Notes: generated by a model not told the origin, from the sequence alone. Counted from the first letter of the stretch, positions 1-5,804 are shown. The stretch: DNA of 5,804 nt from Gammaproteobacteria bacterium (GCA_019634245.1 JAHQVR010000143.1:1-5804); one strand, 5' to 3'. Numbers and translations are program-made.

Positions 1-578
1 CACACAAGCACATTTAACGGCACCATAATTCTGCCTACGTCAATGGCAGACCATCCTAATCCTCGCTCGGTGGCGACATTCGTATACGTCACCATGGCAA
101 CACTTTCAGTGTTATAGGATTTGTTTGGAAGCGTATCGTCGAAAAGAGGCATGGCAGCCAGCGTCTTCAACAGCGCAGACATCCGTTCATCAAATGCTTC
201 TACGCTTACAAGTTCCAGTCGCTGGGCAGCTATCAATCCCAACATGTACGACGCTGTATCCCACATGGTAGATGCAGGGTATTTGTCTGCCGAGTTAACC
301 ATGCCGGTTTCCGACACATAATTGTTTTCAAAATAGCGCCACGCGATCTTCGCCCACTCCATTTCCGTTTCCGTTAATGGTCTGTGCGCTCGGGTAGCGG
401 TGAGCCCTTCATCCAACGTTACCGTTTTATTCACTTGCGAGACAGTTGCGTTATCAATCACAGCTGGAGCAGGATTCCATTGTTCTAACGAAAACACAAT
501 TAAAAAGGCCAGAGTCAGCCCAATAAGGAATACTATGGCACTACGTGCCTGTATCAGATTTTCTTTAAATGTGCTCAT
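1..578 (-). CDS. DUF3131 domain protein, membrane-anchored, N-terminal part (cut by window edge)
   Basis: The frame opens with ATG at 578 and stays open to the left edge, giving 192 visible codons with the C-terminus missing. Residues about 13-31 form one hydrophobic segment (SAIVFLIGLTLAFLIVFSL), which fits a signal anchor that places the rest in the periplasm. From about residue 70 the sequence resembles the DUF3131 family (AWRYFENNY, then TGMV, YPASTMWDTASYM, MPLFDDTLPNKSYNT). DUF3131 proteins often accompany or are fused to GT2 polysaccharide synthases. I recall them as relatives of alpha-helical-barrel glycosidases, so a role in trimming or modifying the polysaccharide is possible but unproven. 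A GGAGG motif ends 4 bases before the ATG, which is strong support for this start. It is the last gene of the visible operon. If the preceding GT2 frame were read through its TAG, the two genes would overlap by ATGA. Confidence 0.85.
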   Translation of the reverse strand, partial: MSTFKENLIQARSAIVFLIGLTLAFLIVFSLEQWNPAPAVIDNATVSQVNKTVTLDEGLTATRAHRPLTETEMEWAKIAWRYFENNYVSETGMVNSADKYPASTMWDTASYMLGLIAAQRLELVSVEAFDERMSALLKTLAAMPLFDDTLPNKSYNTESVAMVTYTNVATERGLGWSAIDVGRIMVPLNVLV

Positions 579-658
579 GCGGCCTCCGCCAACATTAAAT
601 CACTGCCATCGTCAACATCCGTGTCTTGTTGTTCTTCTTCTGGTTTCCAGAACGCTGC
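575..658 (-). other. In-frame continuation of the GT2 gene after its TAG (27 codons plus TGA)
   Basis: After the TAG at 661-659 the same frame stays open for 27 codons and ends at TGA 577-575, overlapping the ATG of the DUF3131 gene as ATGA. The encoded tail starts AAFWKPEEEQQ and continues with acidic residues (DTDVDDGSD), as expected for the end of a last membrane helix followed by a cytoplasmic tail. This suggests the ancestral gene ended at the TGA. Openness alone is weak evidence: a random frame survives 27 codons about one time in four. Whether the TAG is a mutation, a sequencing error, a readthrough site or the normal end cannot be decided here. Confidence 0.5.
583..587 (-). promoter_or_regulatory. 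Shine-Dalgarno site of the DUF3131 gene
   Basis: GGAGG on the minus strand lies 4 bases before the ATG at 578. It is the clearest ribosome-binding motif in the operon and lies inside the in-frame GT2 tail. Ribosomes stopping at the TAG would halt about 70 bases before it, which could weaken translational coupling between the two genes. Confidence 0.6.
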
Positions 659-2437
659 CTACACAATGCCAGACAAAGCAAGTATGTTGTTCAAACTCCA
701 GAATGTATTAATCAGCAACCCTGACAAATCCATGCGAGGATGTCCTGAAAACAGCAACGTCCACGCGTACACGATACCAATCAGTGTTATTACAATGATG
801 CTTGCCTGTGGCCAGACGACGCGTAAAAAATTGCCGTCCTGCCGTACTTTCGATGTCACTGGAAAACTGATTTTTTCACCGCGTAACACAGTCCAAATGG
901 CCTTAATATTCACCGGAAAAAAAGATAAATAACTGAACTTTGCTTTTCTACCGGATATACCCCACATTGCCAGCATGGTGCCGAGCTCAGTCATAAACAG
1001 AAAGGGGAATATATGTTTATAAAAATCGACCGAATACGCACTCACAGGTGCAATGGCTAAAAATAGATACACCAGCGGCGCGGTGAGAAAAATGACATTC
1101 CATACCCCACCCAAGTACGACCAAACTGTAGACGCGTACATCATGCGTTGTGGAAATGACAAACCTCTTCGAAATAGAAAATCGTCATTCAATCCAATAT
1201 CTAAGGTACCACCGGCATATTTGAATCGCTGAACAGTCCAGGTTAGCAAGTCTTGTGGCGACAACATCTTGGACTCTACATCGGGATGCAACACAGACTT
1301 CCACTTTCGTTTCGTATCCGAATGTAGCTCTATGGAAGTGTAAATATCTTCAGACACATGAAACTTGTAGGGCGTAAACTCTTTTTCGTGCGCAATTTTT
1401 TGTGTAATGAGATGCATGACTTCATCATCAGCAACCTCCTCACCGGTAAACCGCTTTAATTCTTTGGACTGATCTTGCGCCATTTTATCTACAGCCAGGC
1501 TGAATTGACGTAGCGCAACCTGCATAACGGCTTCTCGACGATGAATCGAACCGGCGCCACAACAAAAGGACGCACTGGCCCAATTTCGCCGTCGCAAAAT
1601 AACGTCGTAAAACAGCTTTGGATCGTTTACAAATGGGTCTTCACCCACTTTCACCGGGCCCACACACTTTTCAACCAAACGTCCAAAGCGTTCGCCGTGA
1701 CGACCCAGTTTTTTCTTTAAAATAACCGGAAGCCGTTTGCCTTCGGGTAAGTCAAAGAACCATTGTGGTGTTTGGACCCATGCCACATCAGGGTCACGAA
1801 AATATCCCAGCGTATTCTCTAAGATGGTGGGGAACGGGCGGGTATCCGCATCACAAATAAGTATAAAGTCGCCCGATGTCTGTTCCATCGCATTCCGCAT
1901 ATTTCCTGCTTTGAATCCGATGTTATTGTCTCGGGTAATGTAGTTGCAGCCCATCTCCTCAGCCAACGCACGCATTTGTGGCCGATTACCATCATCAAGT
2001 ACATGGATTTTTATATTGATTGGGTGCGGGTATCGGATACGTCCGGCATCTTCCAGACTCAGGCGGACTAAATCGACTTCTTCATCGTAAGTTGGGAAAA
2101 ATACATCGACAGAAACCGGCCTTGGTGGTCTGTTTTCACCGGAATGACACTCTGTAACACAAGCTGGAGCGGGTTTTTTCTCGTAATCATCAACACGCCA
2201 TATCGTAAAAACAAACAGCACCAAACCAATATAGGCACCCGTTTCTGCCAGAATTAGCGGAATGGCAATCCATAGTGCATCGTAGTTTATCGATGATGTC
2301 CAGCGCCAATGTATGTACCACGCACCAGTAACAATCGCGATGATAAGACATATTTGCGCAAGCGACTCAACCAAGCGCGATGTTTTCAGCGGCGCTGGCG
2401 GTCGGCGATTCTCAAATTGTTCGAAATAGAAAGACAT
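659..2437 (-). CDS. Cellulose synthase-like family 2 membrane glycosyltransferase
   Basis: This 592-residue inner-membrane processive GT2 is predicted to polymerise a nucleotide-sugar on the cytoplasmic side and export the chain. Two N-terminal membrane helices (about 23-43 and 55-80) precede the catalytic domain: VFFPTYDEE (112-120), DDG (148-150), the metal-binding DAD (196-198), TPQWFFD (223-229), FCCG (291-294), the SED catalytic-base motif (362-364) and QRFKY (403-407) in place of the usual Q-x-x-R-W. C-terminal helices lie at about 432-465, 475-495, 545-563 and 573-592. No PilZ domain follows the last helix, unlike BcsA, so direct c-di-GMP control of the BcsA kind is not expected. About 55 residues (305-360) separate FCCG from SED, more than in BcsA. 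The ATG at 2437 is the first start after the preceding stop, though its ribosome site is weak. The frame ends at TAG 661-659, apparently 27 codons early. The sugar used cannot be told from the sequence. Confidence 0.93.
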   Translation of the reverse strand: MSFYFEQFENRRPPAPLKTSRLVESLAQICLIIAIVTGAWYIHWRWTSSINYDALWIAIPLILAETGAYIGLVLFVFTIWRVDDYEKKPAPACVTECHSGENRPPRPVSVDVFFPTYDEEVDLVRLSLEDAGRIRYPHPINIKIHVLDDGNRPQMRALAEEMGCNYITRDNNIGFKAGNMRNAMEQTSGDFILICDADTRPFPTILENTLGYFRDPDVAWVQTPQWFFDLPEGKRLPVILKKKLGRHGERFGRLVEKCVGPVKVGEDPFVNDPKLFYDVILRRRNWASASFCCGAGSIHRREAVMQVALRQFSLAVDKMAQDQSKELKRFTGEEVADDEVMHLITQKIAHEKEFTPYKFHVSEDIYTSIELHSDTKRKWKSVLHPDVESKMLSPQDLLTWTVQRFKYAGGTLDIGLNDDFLFRRGLSFPQRMMYASTVWSYLGGVWNVIFLTAPLVYLFLAIAPVSAYSVDFYKHIFPFLFMTELGTMLAMWGISGRKAKFSYLSFFPVNIKAIWTVLRGEKISFPVTSKVRQDGNFLRVVWPQASIIVITLIGIVYAWTLLFSGHPRMDLSGLLINTFWSLNNILALSGIV

Positions 2438-2476
2438 GGCGGCAGCAAATATCCTGTGCGCGGATGTCGCTGCGAC

Positions 2477-2929
2477 TTATGCCGTCACAGGCATGCGTTT
2501 AAATGAAAGGGATAACGTATTACAACTTTTGCTTCGTTGATACGACACATCATCGCACACCGTCTTCAGCAATTGCATACCCCAACCGGAAACGGGTAAG
2601 CGGTCGACGTCAACCTCATAGGGAGGCATACTGACTTCTGACTTTAAGGTCCCCGCGATATTCTTTGGCATGGGAATGCCATAGTCGCTGATTTTAATGC
2701 TCAGGCATTCCGCGTCATATTCGAACGCTACGTCTACGCTGTTACCAGTTTCTGACTGATACGCGTGCTCTATAGAATTATTAACAGCTTCCACAACAGC
2801 AAGCTCTACGCTACTGGGTTTTGCATCGGCAAGGTCAAGCTGACTGCACAGGCAGCGAACAGCTTCACCAACGTGCTGTACCTGTCGTATATCGCTGTCA
2901 ATCGATAGCTTTATTTTTCCAGAGTCCAT
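2477..2929 (-). CDS. RsbW/SpoIIAB-type HATPase: anti-sigma factor or switch kinase
   Basis: This 150-residue protein is a single GHKL-type ATP-binding domain, the usual size for an RsbW/SpoIIAB-like serine kinase. Visible motifs are the N box (ELAVVEAVNNSIEHAY, about 42-57, with N50 as the expected Mg-ATP Asn), the G1 box (D82-x-G84) and the G2 box (SGWGMQLLKTV, 114-124). In the partner-switch scheme it would phosphorylate the serine of the STAS protein encoded just upstream, and when free of STAS it would bind and inhibit its target. The target is classically a sigma factor, but none is encoded in the window; in other gammaproteobacterial modules the target is not always a sigma factor. The ATG at 2929 lies 32 bp after the STAS stop, with a weak TTGAG ribosome site, and an in-frame TGA shortly upstream rules out a longer form. 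It ends with TAA, 39 bp before the GT2 start. Confidence 0.9.
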   Translation of the reverse strand: MDSGKIKLSIDSDIRQVQHVGEAVRCLCSQLDLADAKPSSVELAVVEAVNNSIEHAYQSETGNSVDVAFEYDAECLSIKISDYGIPMPKNIAGTLKSEVSMPPYEVDVDRLPVSGWGMQLLKTVCDDVSYQRSKSCNTLSLSFKRMPVTA

Positions 2930-2961
2930 TTGATCAACTCAATTGGGAAATGTGCCTATCG

Positions 2962-3300
2962 CTAAGCGCACATTTTCTGTAAGCCCTCATCCACGCTCGG
3001 GTAAATCTCAAACAAACGATCCATATGCGTGAGAGTAAAAATTTCCATAACAGCTTCATTCATATTGCAGATAACAAAATCACCTTTCTGACCGGTGAGT
3101 TTGAAACTTGATATCACGGCGCCTAAACCGCTACTGTCCATGAACTGAACAGCATCCAAATCAAGCATTATTCGTGACGTTCCACCGTCAATGATGCTTG
3201 ATACTTCTTGCTTGAGATCCGGCGCTATACTCGCATCCAGACGACCTGCGGTTACCTTCAGTAACGCAATACCATCAACTAACTCTGTTTTAAAACTCAT
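2962..3300 (-). CDS. STAS-domain anti-sigma-factor antagonist (SpoIIAA/RsbV/HsbA-like)
   Basis: This 112-residue single STAS domain has the usual length of SpoIIAA/RsbV proteins. The hallmark DSSGLG motif spans 55-60, in the context LDLDAVQFMDSSGLGA; the first serine (S56) corresponds by my alignment to the phosphorylated Ser58 of SpoIIAA. When unphosphorylated it would sequester the adjacent HATPase protein; the kinase inactivates it by phosphorylation and the upstream PP2C phosphatase restores it. All the pieces needed for such a cycle are encoded in three consecutive genes. Its ATG lies 17 bp after the phosphatase stop. The gene ends TAG-CGA-TAG, so TAG clearly serves as a stop in this genome, which matters for interpreting the TAG in the GT2 gene. 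Confidence 0.93.
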   Translation of the reverse strand: MSFKTELVDGIALLKVTAGRLDASIAPDLKQEVSSIIDGGTSRIMLDLDAVQFMDSSGLGAVISSFKLTGQKGDFVICNMNEAVMEIFTLTHMDRLFEIYPSVDEGLQKMCA

Positions 3301-3317
3301 GTTATATAATCCCGAGC

Positions 3318-4514
3318 TTATCGCTTGCCGGTATACTCAAGTATCACCATTGAAACGTCATCTTCAAATTGGTCAGAGCCGTTCCATCGGGTGATCTCAC
3401 CGTCGAATAAATCTCCTAGCTCTTCTATCGGTAAGTCACTCCATTCCTGAATACGACCCAAAAGTCGTTCTGAGCCGTAGAACTCACCTTGAACGCTTTC
3501 ACATTCAAGCATACCGTCGGAATAGAGGAACAAACGATCACCAGGTTTTAGTACACTGCACACATGGCTGTAAGACGCCTCTTTTATTAATCCAACAGGC
3601 ATTCCGCCATCTCCCAACGCTTCCGCTTCTCCGGTTTGTTTGTTCAACCGAATAACCGGTGGATGGCCTGCTTGTGTTAATGTTACTTTTCCAGTTGATA
3701 CTTCAACAATGCCGTAGATCATGGTGAAGTAACGACTGCTATTCAAATTTCCTTCAAACTGCATGTTAAGGTTAGCCACCGTATCTACAACAGCATCGCC
3801 GAGGTCTGGGTTGTGCTTTACACTCTTAGCACAAAGGCCATGATTCGAAGGGTTTAACTGATTATTGATTGCGAACGAGGTCAGCGCGGAGGCAATACCA
3901 TGACCCTCCACGTCAATGATATAAAAAACAAAATAATCATCGCCTAGCGGAAAATAATCAAACATATCACCAGCAACAAAATTGGCTGGCTTAAACACCC
4001 AGTTCGTATCCAATCCCGCAAGTCGAAATTGTCGAGGCAACAGGTCTTCCTGAACCTTGGCAGCAATTTTCAGATCGGTAGTAACACTGGCATAAGCAAA
4101 TTCAAGAAAATCATTCCTGGCTGCCAGGCGTTTCTGCAGTTCCATAATTCTTGTGGCACTTTGCAACCTCGCTCGTAGTTCGTCGTCACTTACGGGCTGA
4201 ACAATATAATCGTCCGCTCCAGCTTCGAGCGCCTGCGTTGTGCTGAACGAATCGTACGAACCATAGAAGATGAAATAGACGTACTGAGTGTCGGTCGCTT
4301 TGCGTCTAATGCGGGCACAGAACTCTGCACCACCCATGCCTGCGACTGCACTATCGCAAAGCACCAAGGTGATATTGGTTTTTGTGATGATGTCCAGCGC
4401 CTGTTCACCGCTCTCTGCAGTTAATGTTGTGTATCCAGCACCCTCGAGCAGGCGAGACAAGGAGACTCGAGCCTCCTGGTCATTACCAACTACCAGTGCA
4501 GATGTACCTTCCAT
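3318..4514 (-). CDS. Receiver domain-PP2C phosphatase response regulator (RsbU/HsbR-like)
   Basis: This 398-residue protein has two domains. Residues about 5-120 form a receiver with the phospho-acceptor D54 (VLCD in beta-3). The acidic pair is replaced by G10-N11, with D12 beside it; the conserved Thr position appears as G85; the conserved Lys is Q106 (YIVQP). A helical linker (about 120-155) leads to a SpoIIE-type PP2C domain (about 155-395) with all expected metal-binding motifs: AGDMFDYF (D183), IIDVEGHG (D201), QAGHPP, PVGL, LFLYSDG (D333) and FEDDVSM (D385/D386). It should therefore be an active Mn/Mg-dependent serine phosphatase, most likely acting on the adjacent STAS protein. The receiver presumably gates this activity but may not be switched by ordinary phosphorylation. 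It is the first gene of the operon, after a 223-bp leader region, and CGGAT just before the ATG can serve as a ribosome site. Confidence 0.93.
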   Translation of the reverse strand: MEGTSALVVGNDQEARVSLSRLLEGAGYTTLTAESGEQALDIITKTNITLVLCDSAVAGMGGAEFCARIRRKATDTQYVYFIFYGSYDSFSTTQALEAGADDYIVQPVSDDELRARLQSATRIMELQKRLAARNDFLEFAYASVTTDLKIAAKVQEDLLPRQFRLAGLDTNWVFKPANFVAGDMFDYFPLGDDYFVFYIIDVEGHGIASALTSFAINNQLNPSNHGLCAKSVKHNPDLGDAVVDTVANLNMQFEGNLNSSRYFTMIYGIVEVSTGKVTLTQAGHPPVIRLNKQTGEAEALGDGGMPVGLIKEASYSHVCSVLKPGDRLFLYSDGMLECESVQGEFYGSERLLGRIQEWSDLPIEELGDLFDGEITRWNGSDQFEDDVSMVILEYTGKR

Positions 4515-4546
4515 TATTAATCCGGTTGGATTGACAAGAATGTTGA

Positions 4547-4633
4547 ATTACCTGTCAGTTTGCGGCGTTAGGGTGCCAAAGCTTGAAAAACTACGTCCCT
4601 AAACTGACAATTTAGATACCCTGAACAGGTAAT
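4547..4633 (-). repeat. Overlapping inverted repeats in the leader of the receiver-PP2C gene
   Basis: The segment at 4547-4561 can pair in two ways. TGTCAGTTT (4553-4561) is the exact reverse complement of AAACTGACA (4601-4609), and ATTACCTGT (4547-4555) is the exact reverse complement of ACAGGTAAT (4625-4633). The two 9-bp pairings share three bases, so they compete in a transcript. A further inner stem, TTAGGG (4568-4573) with CCCTAA (4597-4602), can form inside the first. The region ends 33 bp before the start codon. No known riboswitch class is recognised. Confidence 0.4.
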
Positions 4634-4637
4634 ACAG

Positions 4638-4655
4638 GGTTATGAGAATATAACC
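4638..4655. repeat. Perfect inverted repeat GGTTAT-N6-ATAACC
   Basis: GGTTAT (4638-4643) and ATAACC (4650-4655) are exact reverse complements separated by GAGAAT. The 18-bp dyad has the size of a site for a dimeric regulator and lies about 125 bp before the receiver-PP2C start codon. It could also be a short RNA hairpin. A 6-bp arm can occur by chance, so the functional reading is tentative. Confidence 0.4.
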
Positions 4656-4737
4656 GCAGAAATGGGCAATACGGCTATGAGGCCATTTTCACAAAACCGA
4701 GTGAGAATTGTGCACCTGTTCCAATAAATACACTTTT

Positions 4738-5804
4738 TCAATAACGCCAACGGTACGTGAAAGAAAGACTCGCATTGTCTTGGAAGTTAGTTTCAAATGC
4801 CTTGTTGTAGCCCCAATTGTTATATTCAAAGCTGAACGTGAACGGCGAGTAGTTCGCAAGGCCAAATCCGTAAGACCAGCTCAAATCTCCACCTTTAATC
4901 GGTTGGCTCAAGGTTGACCGAACAAACCATTTTCCAGCAGGCGTCCAGGAATTACTCCAGCTAAAAACCGGATCGCCTGAAATTTTCTGACTTAACGTGA
5001 CCGAGCTCGATACCCCATGCTTTTTCATAAACGCGTTCTTTTTAAATTTATAAGTGGCAGACGCAATGGCGTTGTCAATATCCAGATAGTCTCCGGGCAA
5101 CAGTGGACCCCAGTGGTTCAGCTGCACCGAAAACGTGCCAGGATGCCAATCGTCATACCCTATTCCCCAGGTATATCTGAACTCCTCATCAGATAACCGA
5201 TAGTTCCATGACCCACGAATAAACCAATAACTGTCTTTTACTGGTTTATAGGATGCACCTGTTGTAAGGCTAAACCCATCGCTATCAAAACTTCGGTTAT
5301 TAACGCTTATAAAACCACTGAAACCGCGGTACTTCCGTTTTTTAGGTTGACGGGTTCTGATGGGATCGGGAACGGTGCTTTCTTCAGGTTCGGGAATCGC
5401 TTCAATAACGACAGCTGGAGCTTCCACACCCTCTCCATCAACTACAGGCAAAGTGGTTAATGCAGTAAGGGACGGAACCGAGTTTTGCGGTATTGGTTTC
5501 GGAATCCAATTAGATAATGGTCTGGTAACGGCAGCCCTGTCGCGGTAAATGTCGCTAGGTCGTTCAACATTATTAATCCACTGTGGACGCAATTCCGATC
5601 CACTGGCTACCAAAACTGGGTTGACAGGAACAGCCGTTTCGAACTCTGCAGAAATACTCGATGGTTCTTTGTAGTCAGCAATGCCATCCAACGGACGACC
5701 CGGGAATAACTTGCCGGTGATATAGTCGGAGACGCCGTCAGCTTCAGTCTCGGGTCGGAGTGTTTCACGAGTATTCAACATCAGCTTGGTTAGATCGGTG
5801 AACG
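4738..5804 (-). CDS. Outer-membrane beta-barrel protein of unrecognised family, C-terminal part (open at window edge)
   Basis: The frame runs from the right edge to TGA 4740-4738. An ATG occurs at 5781, but the frame is open through it to the edge and no signal peptide follows it, so the true start is probably beyond the window. Numbering from that ATG, residues 1-150 are polar and rich in Pro, Glu and Val (for example IPKPIPQ, EAIPEPEES), suggesting a flexible periplasmic region ending in a basic patch (QPKKRKYR). Residues about 154-347 show about twelve alternating, aromatic-rich strands, with the C-terminus LSFTYRWRY ending in an aromatic as in Bam-assembled barrels. The two halves of the barrel look homologous. 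It points the same way as the exopolysaccharide operon, so a role in export or surface attachment is possible, but nothing in the sequence proves this. I do not recognise the family. Confidence 0.75.
   Translation of the reverse strand, partial: FTDLTKLMLNTRETLRPETEADGVSDYITGKLFPGRPLDGIADYKEPSSISAEFETAVPVNPVLVASGSELRPQWINNVERPSDIYRDRAAVTRPLSNWIPKPIPQNSVPSLTALTTLPVVDGEGVEAPAVVIEAIPEPEESTVPDPIRTRQPKKRKYRGFSGFISVNNRSFDSDGFSLTTGASYKPVKDSYWFIRGSWNYRLSDEEFRYTWGIGYDDWHPGTFSVQLNHWGPLLPGDYLDIDNAIASATYKFKKNAFMKKHGVSSSVTLSQKISGDPVFSWSNSWTPAGKWFVRSTLSQPIKGGDLSWSYGFGLANYSPFTFSFEYNNWGYNKAFETNFQDNASLSFTYRWRY

Larger units (their letters stand above)
4515..4737. promoter_or_regulatory. Intergenic region upstream of the regulatory operon, promoter expected
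   Basis: This is the only long non-coding gap in the window, between the outer-membrane gene and the receiver-PP2C gene. I see no convincing sigma-70 pair or complete sigma-54 site, and no classical terminator with a U-tract behind the outer-membrane gene. It contains several inverted repeats, listed separately, and three copies of ACAGGT: plus strand 4625-4630, minus strand 4555-4550 and 4719-4714. An imperfect hairpin lies at 4685-4708 (ATTTTCAC / GTGAGAAT, one mismatch, 8-base loop) soon after the outer-membrane stop. A promoter here is inferred from the gap size and gene order only. Confidence 0.45.

Noticed and set aside
400..932. Plus-strand open frames of about 100 codons opposite the GT2/DUF3131 junction
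   Set aside because: They lie antisense to well-supported genes, overlap each other in different frames, and their translations show no recognisable domain.
2945..2964. TAG-CGA-TAG at the STAS gene end as evidence of recoding
   Set aside because: The STAS domain is complete at its usual length before the first TAG and the continuation has no domain character, so this is an ordinary stop with a second stop two codons later.
4531..4559. TTGACA on the plus strand as a -35 box
   Set aside because: No TATAAT-like sequence follows at 16-18 bp, and no plus-strand gene lies downstream.
4562..4578. Possible sigma-54 promoter on the minus strand (TGGCAC element at 4578-4573)
   Set aside because: The -24-like TGGCAC is present, but the bases at the -12 position read CGCC rather than TTGC and the next GC is two bases too far, so the essential GG-N10-GC spacing fails.
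4685..4708. Hairpin after the outer-membrane gene as a Rho-independent terminator
   Set aside because: The stem is AT-rich with one mismatch and is followed on the minus strand by GGCC rather than a run of T, so termination is not supported.
461..5419. The 9-mer AGCTGGAGC occurring near 462, 2162 and 5412
   Set aside because: Each copy encodes Ala-Pro-Ala in a Pro/Ala-rich linker of a different protein (NPAPAV, KPAPAC, EAPAVV), so it is best explained by shared composition and codon choice, not a functional repeat.

Overview
The window reads as a stretch of a Gammaproteobacterium-like chromosome, probably marine or environmental. This is inferred from the gene types and the roughly even base composition; no rRNA or other phylogenetic marker is present. 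All six supportable genes lie on the minus strand, so the region is transcribed from high to low coordinates. Open frames on the plus strand look like shadows of these genes.

In transcription order: (1) the C-terminal part of an outer-membrane beta-barrel protein of unrecognised family, open at the right edge (4738-5804); (2) a 223-bp intergenic region with several inverted repeats (4515-4737); (3) a receiver-PP2C (RsbU/SpoIIE-type) phosphatase (3318-4514); (4) a STAS anti-sigma-factor antagonist (2962-3300); (5) an RsbW-type HATPase switch kinase/anti-sigma factor (2477-2929); (6) a membrane GT2 glycosyltransferase related to cellulose synthases but without a PilZ domain (659-2437); (7) the start of a membrane-anchored DUF3131 protein cut by the left edge (1-578). 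Genes 3 to 7 have gaps of 17, 32, 39 and 80 bp and look like one operon.

The likely logic is a complete partner-switching module (phosphatase, antagonist, kinase) co-transcribed with an exopolysaccharide synthase and a periplasmic polysaccharide-processing candidate. This recalls the control of biofilm polysaccharide by SypE/SypA in Vibrio fischeri and the HsbR/HsbA module in Pseudomonas. No sigma factor is visible, so the output of the switch is unknown.

The most notable observations are: an in-frame TAG that cuts the GT2 gene 27 codons before a TGA that would overlap the next start codon as ATGA; a receiver domain that keeps its phospho-acceptor Asp but has lost other conserved active-site residues; a leader of the regulatory operon with two competing inverted-repeat pairings; and an outer-membrane barrel apparently built from two duplicated halves.
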